Of a DNA stretch of 64,000 nt, positions 23,580 through 35,294 are shown in pieces; positions within the stretch are counted from its first letter, which is position 1, and every line of letters starts with the position of its first letter. The notes beneath the pieces are model-generated. The model was not told where the DNA came from, did no database searches, and saw nothing but the letters and a program-made list of their open reading frames with translations. Source of the DNA: Coleophoma eucalyptorum (lineage: Eukaryota; Ascomycota; Leotiomycetes; Helotiales; Dermateaceae); assembly GCA_026120035.1 (NCBI GenBank), contig JALRME010000004.1, positions 496,001 to 560,000 on the forward strand, given 5' to 3'. The position numbers and the translations under genes are program-made.

Positions 23580-26267
23580 AACCTTTGCTCTTATTATATA
23601 ACATCGGTACCCAGCCGGAATGTCTCTGCTTGTTTCTCCATGTTGTTCGTCTAGCGTCTCTACGACATTCCTCTCTTTGTCCTCAATATTACAAGACCGA
23701 CCTGAAAAGGACATGCACATATCCTCAGTAAGCTCAAACATGTGGGCCGCCATCATCTCCCACTCTCCCTGCAAAGCTTTGCTTCCCGTCGTAGACATTT
23801 AGTACGCCAAATGCTGTTGCCTTGTCGCGCCTCGATAGAATTCGCGAGGAGGGAGGCTTCAGCCGCGTCGAGAGGAATCTGCCTTGAAGCTGTTAGCAAG
23901 CAACAAGACAACATCTGCAAGAAGAGAAGAACATCAGAATATTTACCAACAAGAATTGAGATTATTAGTCGTCTTACCAGTAAACAAGTGCTAGCAGCAA
24001 CCTCTTCCTTATAAGGAGGGCTTGAGGAGAGCTACGTCTCAGGAAGTGCTATGACGTGTACAAAGATGGATGGACGCAACAGAATAGAATAGAGACACCG
24101 AATCGCTGCTTTTCATGTGTCGCCACGACACTGAGAGTAAGCTTAGAACCAAAATCTCCGCGTAGGAAGCTGATTCAGATGGGGCGGATAAACTTTCCTA
24201 GCTTCAGGGCTCAGAAAATTGAGGTGGCGCATTGTTATAAAGGGTCTATCCACCGATAAGCTAGCTCGGTGGAAATATTTGACTATCACGTGCCATCCCT
24301 CCATTTTTGACTGGATGTCGGCTGCTTGATATTCAGACCATTCCTATTTGTTGAAATCTTGCTTATAGGGGTAATAAAACGCACAGAGAAAATGGGGTGC
24401 ATTGTTTAATTGATAGATCTAAATTAAGGCATTCCAAAGCTTAGAAATAAGGTATTTGTAGCACTACCATGACTTTTAACCCCATATCCATGAAAATTGG
24501 GGTTGTATCAAACCATCTCGAATTCCTCTTTGATTCTCTGCAATTACTCGATTCCAGTGTCTGAATGCTAACATGAGCAAGTCAGCACCGGCGGGGTCTA
24601 TAATTAACAGACATTATAGCTCCAGTATTTCGTTTTGATCTAGGACCTTTCTTATCTGCGGCCCTTGAAGCCTTCCCCTACTCTTTTGGTGTAACAAAAG
24701 TCTACGGCATAGCCTCGTCAGGGCAAGAAACCTTATAATAAAGGAGATGCCGATAGCAAATTTAAAGAGTGGATGGAATAGGTCCAAACTCGATTCAATC
24801 TCCTGTTGGGATGCTTGGGAAGGGTATATATCCATTGGCATGTGGTGCAACGCTGCAACCTTTGATTCGTATGCGTGTGGCAAAATATGTCGTATACTGA
24901 AAAGGTTCACCAAGTAGCTTCGCCACGAGGCTCGATCTTTGCAGCTAGGAAGCCCGCCGCCAGCACAGAAGCAGATTTCTAGTTTCAGGTATCCATAAGG
25001 TGTTTGCTAGTCATACAATCAGCTACTGCCTCCACAGTGTAAGGACAACAAACCTGCCATCAAAACTCCTCTTAACACCAAAACAAGGTAAAGTCGGGTT
25101 AATAAGCAGCTCCCAACGTCTATTCGCAATTAAGACTTTATCGGCAGGTCATTAGCAACAGTATTCGAATTGTAATACCCAATAGCTTCCAAGAAGGAGA
25201 ACTTGTTTGAAAATGGTGTGCTCCAACCTGCAAGCTGTAGTATCTGATGATCAATGCGCATATTTATAAGAGATCGAGCCACTTAGGTAGGTATAAGAGG
25301 TCAAGTTCATCTCGAAAAATTCTACGGGTTGGTAATAAAATTACTATGAAGACATCTTCATTATACTTGTATGACTCAGCCCGTTGACAATAGTCTTTTT
25401 TTCTTATAGTTTCAACTATCCATTCCGCTCTGGATACGCTCGTAGGGAAGTATCCTCGCTCAATTTTTTCCAGGCAAAGATGCTTGAGAAGAATGCTAAG
25501 GTTATTAGGAGTCCGCTTAGACAATGCATCTAAAGCAATTATTCGACTACAAAATAGGACATATTGCCAAATAGGCCTGATCTCATCTGGACAGGTCAAA
25601 GGCTAGCTCTCAAGAATGCCTTCTGCTTGTAAACGCCAAGAGTCGAAAGTTTCTCATCCATTTCATTGCGTTGCGGCTCGGGTTGGAGAAATCAGAAGAC
25701 AACTAAAGGGTATAGTAAGAGAGTGATGAGAGGAGTTGACACTGAATGTGACAAACTATCTGTCTCCCCTTAGTAAGATCACTACGAGGGCTTTGGGCTT
25801 GCACTTTTTCAGTTCAAGGCTAGCCGATTTCTCAGACGTACCTGTGGTCATAGAATAAGTACAGCTGCATGGAGTAGAAAGCTCGCAAACTGAAATATCT
25901 GCCGTATGCATTAATGAATGTAAGTCATTGGCCAGCTGCAAGCTAATGGCCGCGGCACATATCAATCACTTCAAACTAGGAAATATCGGGGACGATGGAA
26001 ATATTTCACGTCCTCAGGTTTGAAATCAAGCAGGGGTTCAATAGAGCCAGCTGGGAGAATTATGCAGACCTAGGTCCTAGGGTATTAAGATTCTTTTGAC
26101 TTCTGCACGCTGCAATCCATGACTTATTGAGGTGAAGCTACCCTCGTTTACAGCGTTTCCAGTGGCCTGCGTTCTTTATAATAAAGTCTGATCTTCGCAC
26201 CTTTTTTTTTCTCTCAGTACCGGGACTCACCTTACCGACCTACTTCAAATATCTTGACTTAGTAACA
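23580..26267. other. gene-poor, AT-rich degenerate region
   Basis: About 2.7 kb with only short frames. A minus frame at 23553-23798 (81 aa, ATG 23798) and minus frames at 24614-24913 and 25756-25965 have no recognisable family or splice support. Many stops and TA-rich sequence fit decayed mobile or genic DNA. The best-looking fragment is listed separately (25264-25599). Confidence 0.4.
25264..25599 (-). pseudogene. possible fragment of a decayed gene
   Basis: A minus frame of 111 aa has protein-like composition (PDEIRPIWQYVLFCSRIIALDAL, NNLSILLKHLCLEKI) but begins abruptly. The neighbouring exons I tried to join run into stops. No family is recognised. It may be a relic or an internal exon of an unresolved gene. 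Confidence 0.25.
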
Positions 26268-26594
26268 ATGGACGCCCCTCCAGTATCACCCAAGCTTCAA
26301 GTTGGGGACATTGGTTTCTTCATATATCGTTTTGGATATAAGGGCCGCATTGTGCAGGCTTGCATGAACACAAAGTATCCAGACAGCTGGAAGATAGCAC
26401 CTACTTCTTTCACAAAAAACGATCAACTGGCTCCCGGTGCCTACTGGAGAGCATATCTCGGCACCTTCTATGACACTTTCGTGGGAGATCATATCGGAGC
26501 AGTTCACAGTTCAGAGGCGGACCTGTCATTCATTGCTGATGAGATGCCATCATACCTGGCGGAGGAAGGACTTCATCTAAAGTGCACCATGTAA
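26268..26594 (+). CDS. small hypothetical protein
   Basis: Single-exon frame of 108 aa from ATG 26268 (context aacaATGG), with a T-rich tract and CTACTTCAAATATC-type leader upstream. The sequence is Gly/Tyr/Phe-rich (KLQVGDIGFFIYRFGYKGRIV; APGAYWRAYLGTFYDTFVGDHIG). No signal peptide or known domain is recognised. Composition and a clean frame in a gene-poor region support a real gene, but nothing more can be said. Confidence 0.45.
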   Translation: MDAPPVSPKLQVGDIGFFIYRFGYKGRIVQACMNTKYPDSWKIAPTSFTKNDQLAPGAYWRAYLGTFYDTFVGDHIGAVHSSEADLSFIADEMPSYLAEEGLHLKCTM

Positions 26595-27013
26595 GACGTG
26601 GATTCTTAGCTGATAGCTTGTATTAACCAGAGAAAGTCAGATTAAGCTTGTTGGGATCCGTAGACACCGATAGCTAGGCTTCATACAGATGAGAATTTGA
26701 ACATAGTGTGGATGCTAAGATGTAAAGTAGCTATCAAAGTGGACTGGGTGGAGAAAGAAAATTTCGGGTATCTCAATTCATACTGACCACTACAATCGTT
26801 TCATAATTGGAAATTATTAGTTAAGTAGGTTATAACTTGAAAAAGGAACTCAAATACAAGCGCTGGTTACGTTATTTGCGGTATGTCGTAGATTGAACCA
26901 TCACTTACATCGCAAGTTTGGGACTTGGACGTGTTCGTAGGACATCCCTGCCTGCCTTACATATTTGACTTCCCCAGTATTTCGGTGGGGTTGGTGGGTC
27001 TACGGTGCCAACC
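26595..27013. other. intergenic, no feature seen
   Basis: Spacer between the small gene and the minisatellite. No frame or motif was supported. Confidence 0.35.
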
Positions 27014-27305
27014 CATGTCATTTGCAAGATTCACAAGAGTTGCAAGATTCGCAAGACTTTCTCTTGGCAAGAATACCTAGGCACGCACTAGTGCATGCTT
27101 CGCTTTGGGAACGGGATTTGTTGTATAATTCATGTCAGTTGCAAGATTTGCAAGATTTCCTTTTGGCAAGAATACCTAGGCATGCAGCAGTGCACTCTCC
27201 GCTTCGGAATTGGGATTTGTTTTTATGATTTATGTCAGTCACAAGATTTGCAAGATTTCCTCTTGGCAAGAATTCCTGGGCACTTCGGAAGCGGCATTTG
27301 CTGTA
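27014..27305 (+). repeat. minisatellite, three copies of about 100-117 bp
   Basis: Copies begin at catgtca 27014, catgtca 27131 and tatgtca 27231. Each contains gcaagatttgcaagattt, cttggcaagaatacctagg and a cgggatttgtt-like word. The unit stays largely open in one frame, which explains two short overlapping frames, but there is no evidence for a protein. Confidence 0.75.
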
Positions 27306-27812
27306 TATTCATTCCGCTGTTGCTTGTTGCAGATCAACGACCGCTGAGACGTTAAGTGGGCAGGTAGGTACCTTCCCGTAGGTAGATAGCATTTATCAAA
27401 TCTCCAAGACTATCGTGGTCTAGATGATGGTAGTGTTGTTGTACAAGCAAGCCACGATAAGGCGGTGGCAGAATCTAGAGCGGAATAGGACTTCGCGTGA
27501 CTATAGGCGTCCCCATGCCACTACCTCCGCACCCCAAAACACTTCCGAACGTCCACACCAAACCACAGCCTCAGACAGCAGCCAGGCTACACATATGATA
27601 ACAGGGTGTCATAATGTTCAGCTGTCTTGCTTTCCTCATTTAAATACTACCTTCAACGTTCTAGGAGCTGTACACCCATCTGTCAAATAGAGGCCTGCTC
27701 AGCTTCCTCTATAACTACCTACCATCTTTGATATTTCACAAGTCGGGCACCGACCCCATCAATAGATGCCGTTGCTAACTATATACTAGCCCTAGCGCGC
27801 CGTTATGACAAG

Positions 27813-28664
27813 ATGGAGAAGCCTAACCTGCTGTACTCGTGTCCTCCCGAACTACTCCCATCACCGCTGCCTACGTTGGAGGCAATTAAAGCTTCAGAAG
27901 ATATAATCTATTCGTATACCGGTCGCGCACTTGTTCGAGTTGGATACCACTATATTGTCAAATTCGGCCTAGCTATTAACCCAATCGAGGGCGAAAACAT
28001 GCTATTTATTCAACGAAACACAAACATCTCGATTCCTTCAATCTATGCAATCTATACGCACAGCCGCGCTACTTACCTTATTATGGAGAAAATTGAAGGA
28101 CAAACACTTGAAGACGACTGGGACTTACTGAGTGAAGTACAAAAAGAAGTGATATCAGTACAACTTAAGGCTTATTGTGACGAACTACGAGCTTTACCGT
28201 CTGAAGGTTATTTTGGTAGTATAGGACGCCGTAGCTTATGCGATGCTATCTTCTGGAGTACACCTGCAGATCCTCGTATTAATGGTCCGTTCGATACCGA
28301 GAACGATCTTAATATGGCAATGGTCTCTAAATCCCTTTTCAATCATCAATCTAGAAAAGCCGAATTCTATCGCCAGGCCTTACCTGTTGCTCTTAAAGGT
28401 CATCATCCTGTATTCACCCATGGGGACCTACAGCGGAAAAATATTATTCTAAGAAAGGCAACGGAAAACAACAAAAACTTGTCTTTGGTATTGATCGATT
28501 GGGAATGCTCAGGGTGGTATCCAAGCTACTGGGAGTATACTTATGCAATATATGCATGTGGTCGTTGGGAGGACGACTGGCATGTATACGTTGGAAAGGT
28601 ATTAGATCCCTTCTATGAAGAGTATGCTTGGATGGAAATTTTGCGCATAGATTTATGGTCATAG
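27813..28664 (+). CDS. aminoglycoside phosphotransferase (APH)-like small-molecule kinase
   Basis: Single-exon frame of 283 aa. An APH/protein-kinase-like fold is clear: RVGYHYIVKFG for the nucleotide-binding strand with its Lys, YLIMEKIEGQTLEDDW for the hinge, FTHGDLQRKNIIL for the Brenner catalytic loop (HGDxxxxN), and LVLIDWECSGWYP for the Mg-binding Asp. All key residues are intact, so it may be active; fungal members have unknown substrates. The start is ATG 27813. An upstream leader (about 27690-27812) encodes SIDAVANYILALARRYDK in frame and resembles fragments at 50138-50341 and near 58560, so the ancestral gene may have started further upstream. Confidence 0.8.
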   Translation: MEKPNLLYSCPPELLPSPLPTLEAIKASEDIIYSYTGRALVRVGYHYIVKFGLAINPIEGENMLFIQRNTNISIPSIYAIYTHSRATYLIMEKIEGQTLEDDWDLLSEVQKEVISVQLKAYCDELRALPSEGYFGSIGRRSLCDAIFWSTPADPRINGPFDTENDLNMAMVSKSLFNHQSRKAEFYRQALPVALKGHHPVFTHGDLQRKNIILRKATENNKNLSLVLIDWECSGWYPSYWEYTYAIYACGRWEDDWHVYVGKVLDPFYEEYAWMEILRIDLWS

Positions 28665-28691
28665 AACTAGATATTTATGATTAAACTCTCT

Positions 28692-29522
28692 TCACTTATA
28701 TATATAAGTGCCGTCATCATTTTTGTGGTAATAGAATCCAGGTCTACCCGCTTTCGGGGCCTGCCACTGCCAGTAAGAAGTTTCGGCTGCTGGTGCTTCA
28801 TATGCTGCTCCGCCTCCATACGCTGGTCCCCCTCCTCCATACGTTGTTCCTGCTCCATACGCTGCTGCTCCTCCTCCATATGCTGGTGCTCCTCCTCCAT
28901 ACGCTGGTGCTGCTCCATACGCTGGTGCTGCTCCATATGCTGGTGCTCCTCCTCCATACGCTGGTGCTGCTCCATATGCTGGTGCTCCTCCTCCATACAC
29001 TGGTGCTTGATACGTTGGTCCTGCTGCATACGCTGGTCCTCCTCCTCCATACGTTGTTCCTGCTCCGTACGCTGGTCCTCCTCCTCCATACGTTGGTGCT
29101 ACCCCTGTTGCCCGAGACTCTCCTACTGCCTGGGATGCTCCTGCTGCCGGTTGAATCACACCAGCAGCCTTTAATTCATCAATGGCTTTCGTTGTCCACT
29201 CTTGGCAACGGAATAATGGTTCTCCTGGTTTCAATCTTTTCGGGCCGTTAAATTGCTTATGAGGAGGCGGGATTCGGGAACAGATTGTATGTATCTGTTG
29301 GTATTTGGCTCTTTCAACTGTGCCTAACAACTCTTTCCCACTAAAGGTGAGAGACTTCTCTGGTATTTTGCCCCCTTTATATTCATACGTCATCCCTCTT
29401 TGTATGTCGCCTTTGACATGGTATATACAGCCTGCACCATTAGGCTCATTTTCAACAAAGATAGCCCAATGATCTCGAGCGCCGCCTGTGTAAGACAATT
29501 TCCAGACATTAAGAGAGGCCAT
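28692..29522 (-). CDS. small globular fungal domain with Gly/Ala/Tyr repeat tail
   Basis: 276 aa, single exon, start ATG 29522. The first 125 residues form a compact domain (LSYTGGARDHWAIFVENE, IYHVKGDIQRGMTYEYKGGK, FRCQEWTTKAIDEL). The H-W...C-Q-x-W pattern is reminiscent of fungal DUF6914-type, papain/NlpC-like proteins, but I cannot confirm membership. Residues about 145-245 are tandem APAYGGG/APAYGAA/TYGGGGPAYG repeats. The C-terminus (YWQWQAPKAGRPGFYYHKND) is aromatic. The repeat tail should be disordered and may be self-associating. It is convergent with the APH-like gene, only 27 bp from its stop. Confidence 0.65.
   Translation of the reverse strand: MASLNVWKLSYTGGARDHWAIFVENEPNGAGCIYHVKGDIQRGMTYEYKGGKIPEKSLTFSGKELLGTVERAKYQQIHTICSRIPPPHKQFNGPKRLKPGEPLFRCQEWTTKAIDELKAAGVIQPAAGASQAVGESRATGVAPTYGGGGPAYGAGTTYGGGGPAYAAGPTYQAPVYGGGAPAYGAAPAYGGGAPAYGAAPAYGAAPAYGGGAPAYGGGAAAYGAGTTYGGGGPAYGGGAAYEAPAAETSYWQWQAPKAGRPGFYYHKNDDGTYIYK
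28810..29095 (-). repeat. in-frame Gly/Ala/Tyr-coding tandem repeat
   Basis: The plus strand repeats tccatacgctggtgctgc / tcctcctccatacgctgg with a 15-30 nt period. It encodes the APAYGGG repeats and accounts for several leucine-rich frames on the opposite strand. Confidence 0.85.
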
Positions 29523-31002
29523 CGTCGAAAGTTGTTTAAGATACTAGATTTGCCTAGAAAGAAATGCACTCCAAGGACCTGATGGGAGAGAAAGGAGGTG
29601 GTTTATATACGTTTATTCCTTGCTGAGAATGAGTAGATTGTAGCAGGTATTTGCAAATATCCTTTGATACTTGACTTGGTTGCTTCTGGATTTGCCTGGC
29701 CCCTCTAGTCTACGCAAGTTCACATCCGGTGTCTCCGTCTGGTCAATTGTCGCCGTCCTACTCCCAGTTGCTTACGGAGGCGCATTTTTTTCTTGTTTCT
29801 GTAATCATATTCAATGGACTGTATTGACTCACTTCAAGGTGGAAGCGTGCCAAGCGCGTGCCAATTACATATAACGCCCGGTGCATAGGGAAGAAGATTA
29901 AAAGCCTAGGCTTTGACAACCAATATTGATCCTAAGACTTTCCTAAAATGTATCCTTGTAATAGCCACCAACCTGCTTGTTATTGGATTGATAGGGGTTA
30001 GATGATCGTATTTAAGTAGATAATCGATTATGCTCCAGCACGCACTGGGAGAAGCCCTGGCACCATGTCAATATTCTATACGAGAAGGCACTCTCAAGGA
30101 TGCAATGAGGTAGCTACGAACAACTAAAACCTCAGACCGACTGCTGTATCATCTATGATTAGCGTACAAGAGTTTGGATAGGGTAAGCACTAATGGCTAT
30201 AGCGTACCAGAAGTTTTCTTTTACGTTTAGAAAATCGAGACTCTTGAGAAGAACGTGGACAGTACAGCAGAGCAGGGCGTAGACGACGCATAAGACCCTG
30301 GCAAGGTAGCACACCTATAACAAGGATATTCAAATTTCACTAATAGATCAAGAGAGAGTGCCCAGATTCTGAAAAATTGGTAGAATAGCACCGAATAAGA
30401 CAGAAAAGTAATAGAGTGGTTTCTGCCTATTATCCTTAGTTCATTGACTCAATAGTCGTCTAGCCAAAGGACAAGACTTCTACTTAAGCAGAATAGTAGG
30501 AGGCTACACATTAAGAAAATTCGAAAATCAGTCGATACAAACTGAGCTTTTGGTGTGTTGAAATACTGAGAAAATCTAGTGATAAGGAGATTCTCAATAC
30601 ATGTTCGTTTGCTGACAAGCCAACCACTTCCTCCTCTCCAAGCTCCATACAAACAAGACTTTGTGCCTAGGATAATTTCCAAGAAGCTGCAAGGCGTCTA
30701 ACTATTAACATCTCTCCTTCCAATTTTAGCGCCTGATTCGACGCCTTTGGATGCTGCCTTGTGCCCGTCGATTTTCTCGCGAACAAGGTCTGATTATGAG
30801 TGGGTCTCGCAACCCAGGTCTAACGCCGATAACCCATTGGCATATAGTGGAAACTTTCTACGAAGCAACCAGCCCTAGCTCGCGAACGCCACAAACATAT
30901 GCGACTGCAACCACGAATGAGGCTAGATCTATCTTTCTACGTTCTCATCTTTGCTTAGAGCAAAAACCTAATTTTTCAAAAAATAAATAAATCATACTTA
31001 TC
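29523..31002. other. gene-poor interval
   Basis: Roughly 1.5 kb with no frame above 80 aa that looks like protein and no repeat recognised. It is AT-rich and stop-rich. Confidence 0.4.
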
Positions 31003-31430
31003 ATGTCGATACCTAAAGCTGCAATTACTCGCATTCTTCAACTCCTTCATCAACCAGCTGTTTCAAGTGGGTTCGTTATGTCTTATGTCCTAAGCCGATT
31101 GCCAATAACCTTTTCGGCCGACGTTCCGATAGAAGAGAGGACTCCTGGCTATGACCCGAAGCAATTCTTGCCCCTTTGGTTGTTTCAAGGGCGCTAGGAG
31201 AACAACAAATTACCACCTTGGCTTCTTAAGGTATACTTGAAGTTTTTCCTTCGAGGACTCGATTATCTTCATTCTACGTGTTACATTATCCAAACCAGCG
31301 AGTTGAAGTTGCTATACCCGATGACAGACCATTCGCATATTCTATTATAGATCCTAAGCTAGATAACATCTTACTAGGACTTGGGGATTCATGTGTAATC
31401 AAAGATTTTATCCCAAAACAAGCCGCATGA
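31003..31430 (+). pseudogene. relic of an SRPK-like protein kinase
   Basis: Pieces of a fungal SRPK-type kinase lie in different frames. One frame encodes FLRGLDYLHSTCYIIQT near 31240-31300, the helix leading into the catalytic loop (usually LDYLH...VIHTD). A later stretch reads LDNILLGLGDSCVIKDF and then stops at about 31430. In between the frame is broken, the N-lobe with the ATP-binding Lys is not seen and the C-lobe is missing. A 64-aa frame at 31003-31197 precedes it. It is read as a truncated, decayed kinase copy. Confidence 0.5.
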
Positions 31431-31846
31431 CGTTCATCTCTTAGTCTTGGCATCCATCGCTCGGCTAATATTCATGCCTGAGGCATAAAGTTTGGCATCG
31501 GGGCTTCCGTCAGAACCGGCACGATTCGAGCCCCGTCTGCCTTTCTGCTACAGAGATATGTCGATCAACCCCTGCCCTTTGCCAGTCATCTCTTCTGCAC
31601 CTTCGGCGGCGCCTAGTCGACACACATGACAGGCTCGTAACGGGTCGCAGCTCGGCACGGCCCCGGAGCGCTTGTCTCAACCACTCAATTCTATGGATGA
31701 CAGCAGACCCCAGCCCCGGCAAAATAAATGACCCCACCCGTGCTTTGATCTGGAACGACAATTCGACTAGACTGGCATTTCTAGCAAAGACGCGCCTTAA
31801 GACTTCACTATCCCCTTCCTTGCTCTCTTGCTCAATCATTGCGTCG

Positions 31847-33417
31847 ATGCATAACAGTCTCTCGCCTCTTAGTCGAAAAAGACAGCACGCTGAAGCGGGC
31901 CTGTCATCCGACGATTTGTCTTCCCAAGCTGCCAAACGACTTAAGCCGATAGAACTTCATTCTGCTCAATTTTACGACTCTCTTTCCAGAATCTGGCTTA
32001 GTCGACGAGCATTAAAGGAACTCGATAGACGAACAAGTCGAGTAAACTCTGAACGACCAGAACCCCTGTCTAAGGACGCGGCTTCGGAGCAGAGATTGAA
32101 GCAAATAAGAAGATTTGCAAGGCACGGAGGTCCAGATCTTTCTGATATTCGTGGGGTAATAACAACCAACTAAAGAATATGTAGTATAATTCTAAATGGG
32201 TTTAGTTTACACCGCTGGCAAACGTCAAGCCTAGTCACGTTTCAGCAATGAGCTCCGTATCTTCTCCGAACAGTGGTGGAACACAATCTACAGCACCGAC
32301 GAGTACGTCTTCTCAAAGTAGAAGATCCTCCGCCTACGACAAAAATTTTGAGGAACATCTGCTTCGCTCCAAAATATACCCTACAGAGTATGACTATTCG
32401 AATGGATGCAATCCGGAACCAGAAAATCTAGAAGAACTTTGTTCAAGACTAGAGCAGCCAAGACCATCTCTCTCGCCTTCACGCTTTTCGAAATCAGCCT
32501 TTCAAGACTTTAGGCAAAAGAACAGGCGAGTAGTCTCAGAAGGCAAGGTGATGAGTACTATCATTCCTTTGATATCCGGTACTACCGATATTACGAATGA
32601 AGAGAACTTGCAGTTTACACGACTTGCTCCGTTTACTAATAACATAGTGGATGCTAAACCAGACTTCTACGATGGTGCTCGCCCGGAGGATGTCGATATA
32701 CGTGTTCGAGAAGACCTAGGAGCTTTCATTGTACCTACAGGCCATACTGCCGCTCCTATAGTTCCCAACTTTTTCCTTGAGGCTAAAGCTCCACAAGGAG
32801 GTTCTGATGTAGCAAGGAGACAGGCTTGCTATAACGGAGCGATTGCTGCTCGTGGTATGCACCAGCTACAGTCATATCAACAAGAGGCTAGATACGATAA
32901 TAAGGCCTATGCTATCACGTCCACATACCATGATGGAAATCTTAGAATATATACCACTCATCCTACGGCGGGCCCCGAAAACTCAACAGAATACCATATG
33001 AACCAGGTCTGTGGCTGGGATTTGACTAACAATATCAATAGCTTCCGACAAGGTGCAACAGCCTTTCGGAATGCTAGAGACTGGGCACAGAAAGAGCGGG
33101 ATGCTCTTATCTTGGCTGCTAATAAGAAGGCGAAAACATCGAACAGAGAGCTGTCTCTCGACGAGCTCGATGACCTCGATGACCTCGACGAGCTCGCCGA
33201 GCCTATACGTACGCAGAAAGCAGATACACAATTAACGCCAGCCAGAAATCACTCGAATACGACGAGCACAGGAGATTCAGAGACCTCGTCTGATGAGCTA
33301 TCTCTTGAGATAACTAGAACACCTAAGATCTCTTACAAGCGCCCGTATGGGGCATCAAAGTTGGCTAAGGCTAAAGCTCTACGACCCGATTCTAGTAAGA
33401 AGCGTTTGAGAAAATAA
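31847..33417 (+). CDS. DUF7924-type protein with PD-(D/E)xK-like motif
   Basis: Exons 31847-32155 and 32206-33417 join to 506 aa, with an intron at 32156-32205 (GTAATA, branch TTCTAAAT, GTTTAG). The N-terminal part has the features I associate with this fungal family: basic RKRQHAE start, LSRRALKELDRRT, and RRFARHGGPDLSDIRG ending at the splice site. The second part holds KPDFYDG followed, about 45 residues on, by PNFFLEAKAPQG, and then ACYNGAIAARGMHQLQSY. The D...ExK spacing resembles PD-(D/E)xK nuclease folds, so a nuclease-like role is plausible but inferred. The C-terminus has an acidic DELDDLDDLDEL stretch and a basic KKRLRK tail. A mutated copy of its 5' end lies inverted at 46765-47222. 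Confidence 0.65.
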
Positions 33418-34743
33418 CTCGTATGGTAGCAATATCTAGGCGAGAGTGGACTTTGGTTATGATTATATAGAAGCTTATGGCTAGGCTTTGGTACAATTCA
33501 GTTTTTTTGCTGCTCCATTCTAAATCGTGCTACGAATGTTGTTTTTTCCCATGAAGTCTCGAGCTCGCCTGCATAGCACCAACTTCTATCTACTTCTCCA
33601 TTCTGATTTGTGCCATGAATGCTCATGCGCTCTCCTATCCTTTTTTTCCATGCGCTCTCCCGCCTTCTTTCGTCTTGCTTCATTTTCAGCTTGCGTTTGA
33701 GGTGCCAAAGCACCATGCACAGCGTGGTCAATTAAAGTGGTTTCCGTGCGCTGATAAATCCGGCTGTAAGTTGTTAGTAAAATCATTGGAAAAACCGATG
33801 AAACTCACCATGTGTAAAATCGTCTTACCCAAGACCAGAAACCCTTATCTTTGCATACTGAGGCACGAAGCACGGCCGGAGAGGCTTGATTATTGGAAGG
33901 CAGTATCATTTTGACACTAGAGGAAGAAAGGCTATCAGGTTTCTTCTTGTTGTCCTATCGATTACCTCGATAGAGACCAAGCAGAAACAATCAACAAACG
34001 GTGACAGCGCCAGCTTTGAGCCCGTGCCTTTTGTCCCCAAGAATGCAGAGTATTGGAATATGCAGACAGGCGGCGTTGTGCAATCATCAAAGTGCAAACG
34101 GAAATAAGATGGATATAAAGCGAGTTGAGAGTGTACTTGTATGCGTTGCATGCGTTACTGGCGTTATGTGCGGACATCCTGCGGCCTTTCAGCCTGGAGT
34201 CAATATCTTATCGGACGCGACGGAGTGAATCTGCCTGGATAAACTGTAAGGTGCGTATGCAGAACCATGGTGGCGCGCTCTACTGGTCCATGTTTACAGT
34301 CCTCCCGATAATAAGTTTCCTTCTATGTTCCTATCATTCATGTTATGCCTACCAGCCTCCAATCGGATTGGCAGCAAGGGTTGCTTTCTACGGTTCATCC
34401 CTGGCATTTGAAGTGCGGAGTAACAAGAACAACTATCTTCCCGCCTCTATCATGTATCAATCGACCAACTAAAAGCATCCGCGGAGGTTTCGGAAATGCG
34501 TCGCGCATGCATATGGAAACCAGGCGTTTTAGTGATACACTACGAAAGATAGCAGGGGGATATGCAGTCGGGATGCTAGGCAACTTACTCACGTCTGCCT
34601 TGCGTTCATTTTCACCACCTTACTATAATAGGACTAGCGCTTTTATTAACAACGTTTCCCTAGCCTTGGGGTCATGAACAACGCAACCGTTGGTAATATT
34701 ACGGAAAACCTCGAAGCCTCCTAGATGCTACCTGTTTAGGAAG
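33418..34743. other. intergenic, no gene supported
   Basis: Several overlapping frames of 60-115 aa exist on both strands, but none has protein-like composition, splice support or a family match. Confidence 0.35.
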
Positions 34744-35294
34744 ATGGCAAGCACTACAGGCCCTGTGATCAACCCAGCTGCAGCAAGGGCAACTGATGTT
34801 AAGAAAGCGTTGGCTGAAGTGAGTGGGCAAACAAGGTGGACGGACAACACATCTTGGAGGTTTTTCCTCGTATGTTGACGGTTGATCTTATACTTGATCT
34901 TGATATTAATGAATACTAGAAAGTCCGATATGCAATATTTGAGGAAATATTAGCTTTACCTGGATTTGTTGATAGAGATCTTAGCAACCCTGATATTGGA
35001 GCTCGGATCAACCAGGAATTCATACAGCGTGCTAGATCAAGTGCGAAGGCTGATGGGAGCCAACGGGAAATGCCTCTATGGGCAATTGAAGGCGACTGGA
35101 TGGAGAAGTACCCGGAGATCATGAATTGGATGCGAAGGGAACATTTACGGAATAGACAGAATTCCAGAGCTAGGCGTCATGGTGCCCAGGCTCTCAGTCA
35201 ACTTGGCGAGCCTTCACTACCAGTCTCTAGTGGACCCGATGTTGCTGAGGGTGGTTCAAAATGGCAAGACGTGGTCGGTATCGCGCCACAATGA
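34744..35294 (+). CDS. small orphan protein
   Basis: Exons 34744-34869 and 34920-35294 join to 166 aa, with an intron at 34870-34919 (GTATGT...GAATACTAG, phase 0). The sequence reads as an alpha-helical DNA- or protein-binding type of domain (DVKKALAEVSGQTRWTDN, then KVRYAIFEEILALPGF, then MEKYPEIMNWMRREHLRN). A polar C-terminal tail follows. There is no signal peptide, and no family is recognised. Confidence 0.5.

Noticed and set aside
28677..29251. Cys/Ser- and Leu-rich plus-strand frames, and the minus-strand Glu/Gln/Met/His repeat frame (28667-29089)
   Set aside because: Alternative frames of the Gly/Ala/Tyr repeat. Only the frame with a globular N-terminal domain from ATG 29522 is coherent.
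33498..34677. Several 60-115 aa frames on both strands
   Set aside because: They overlap each other without protein-like composition, family match or consistent splice sites.
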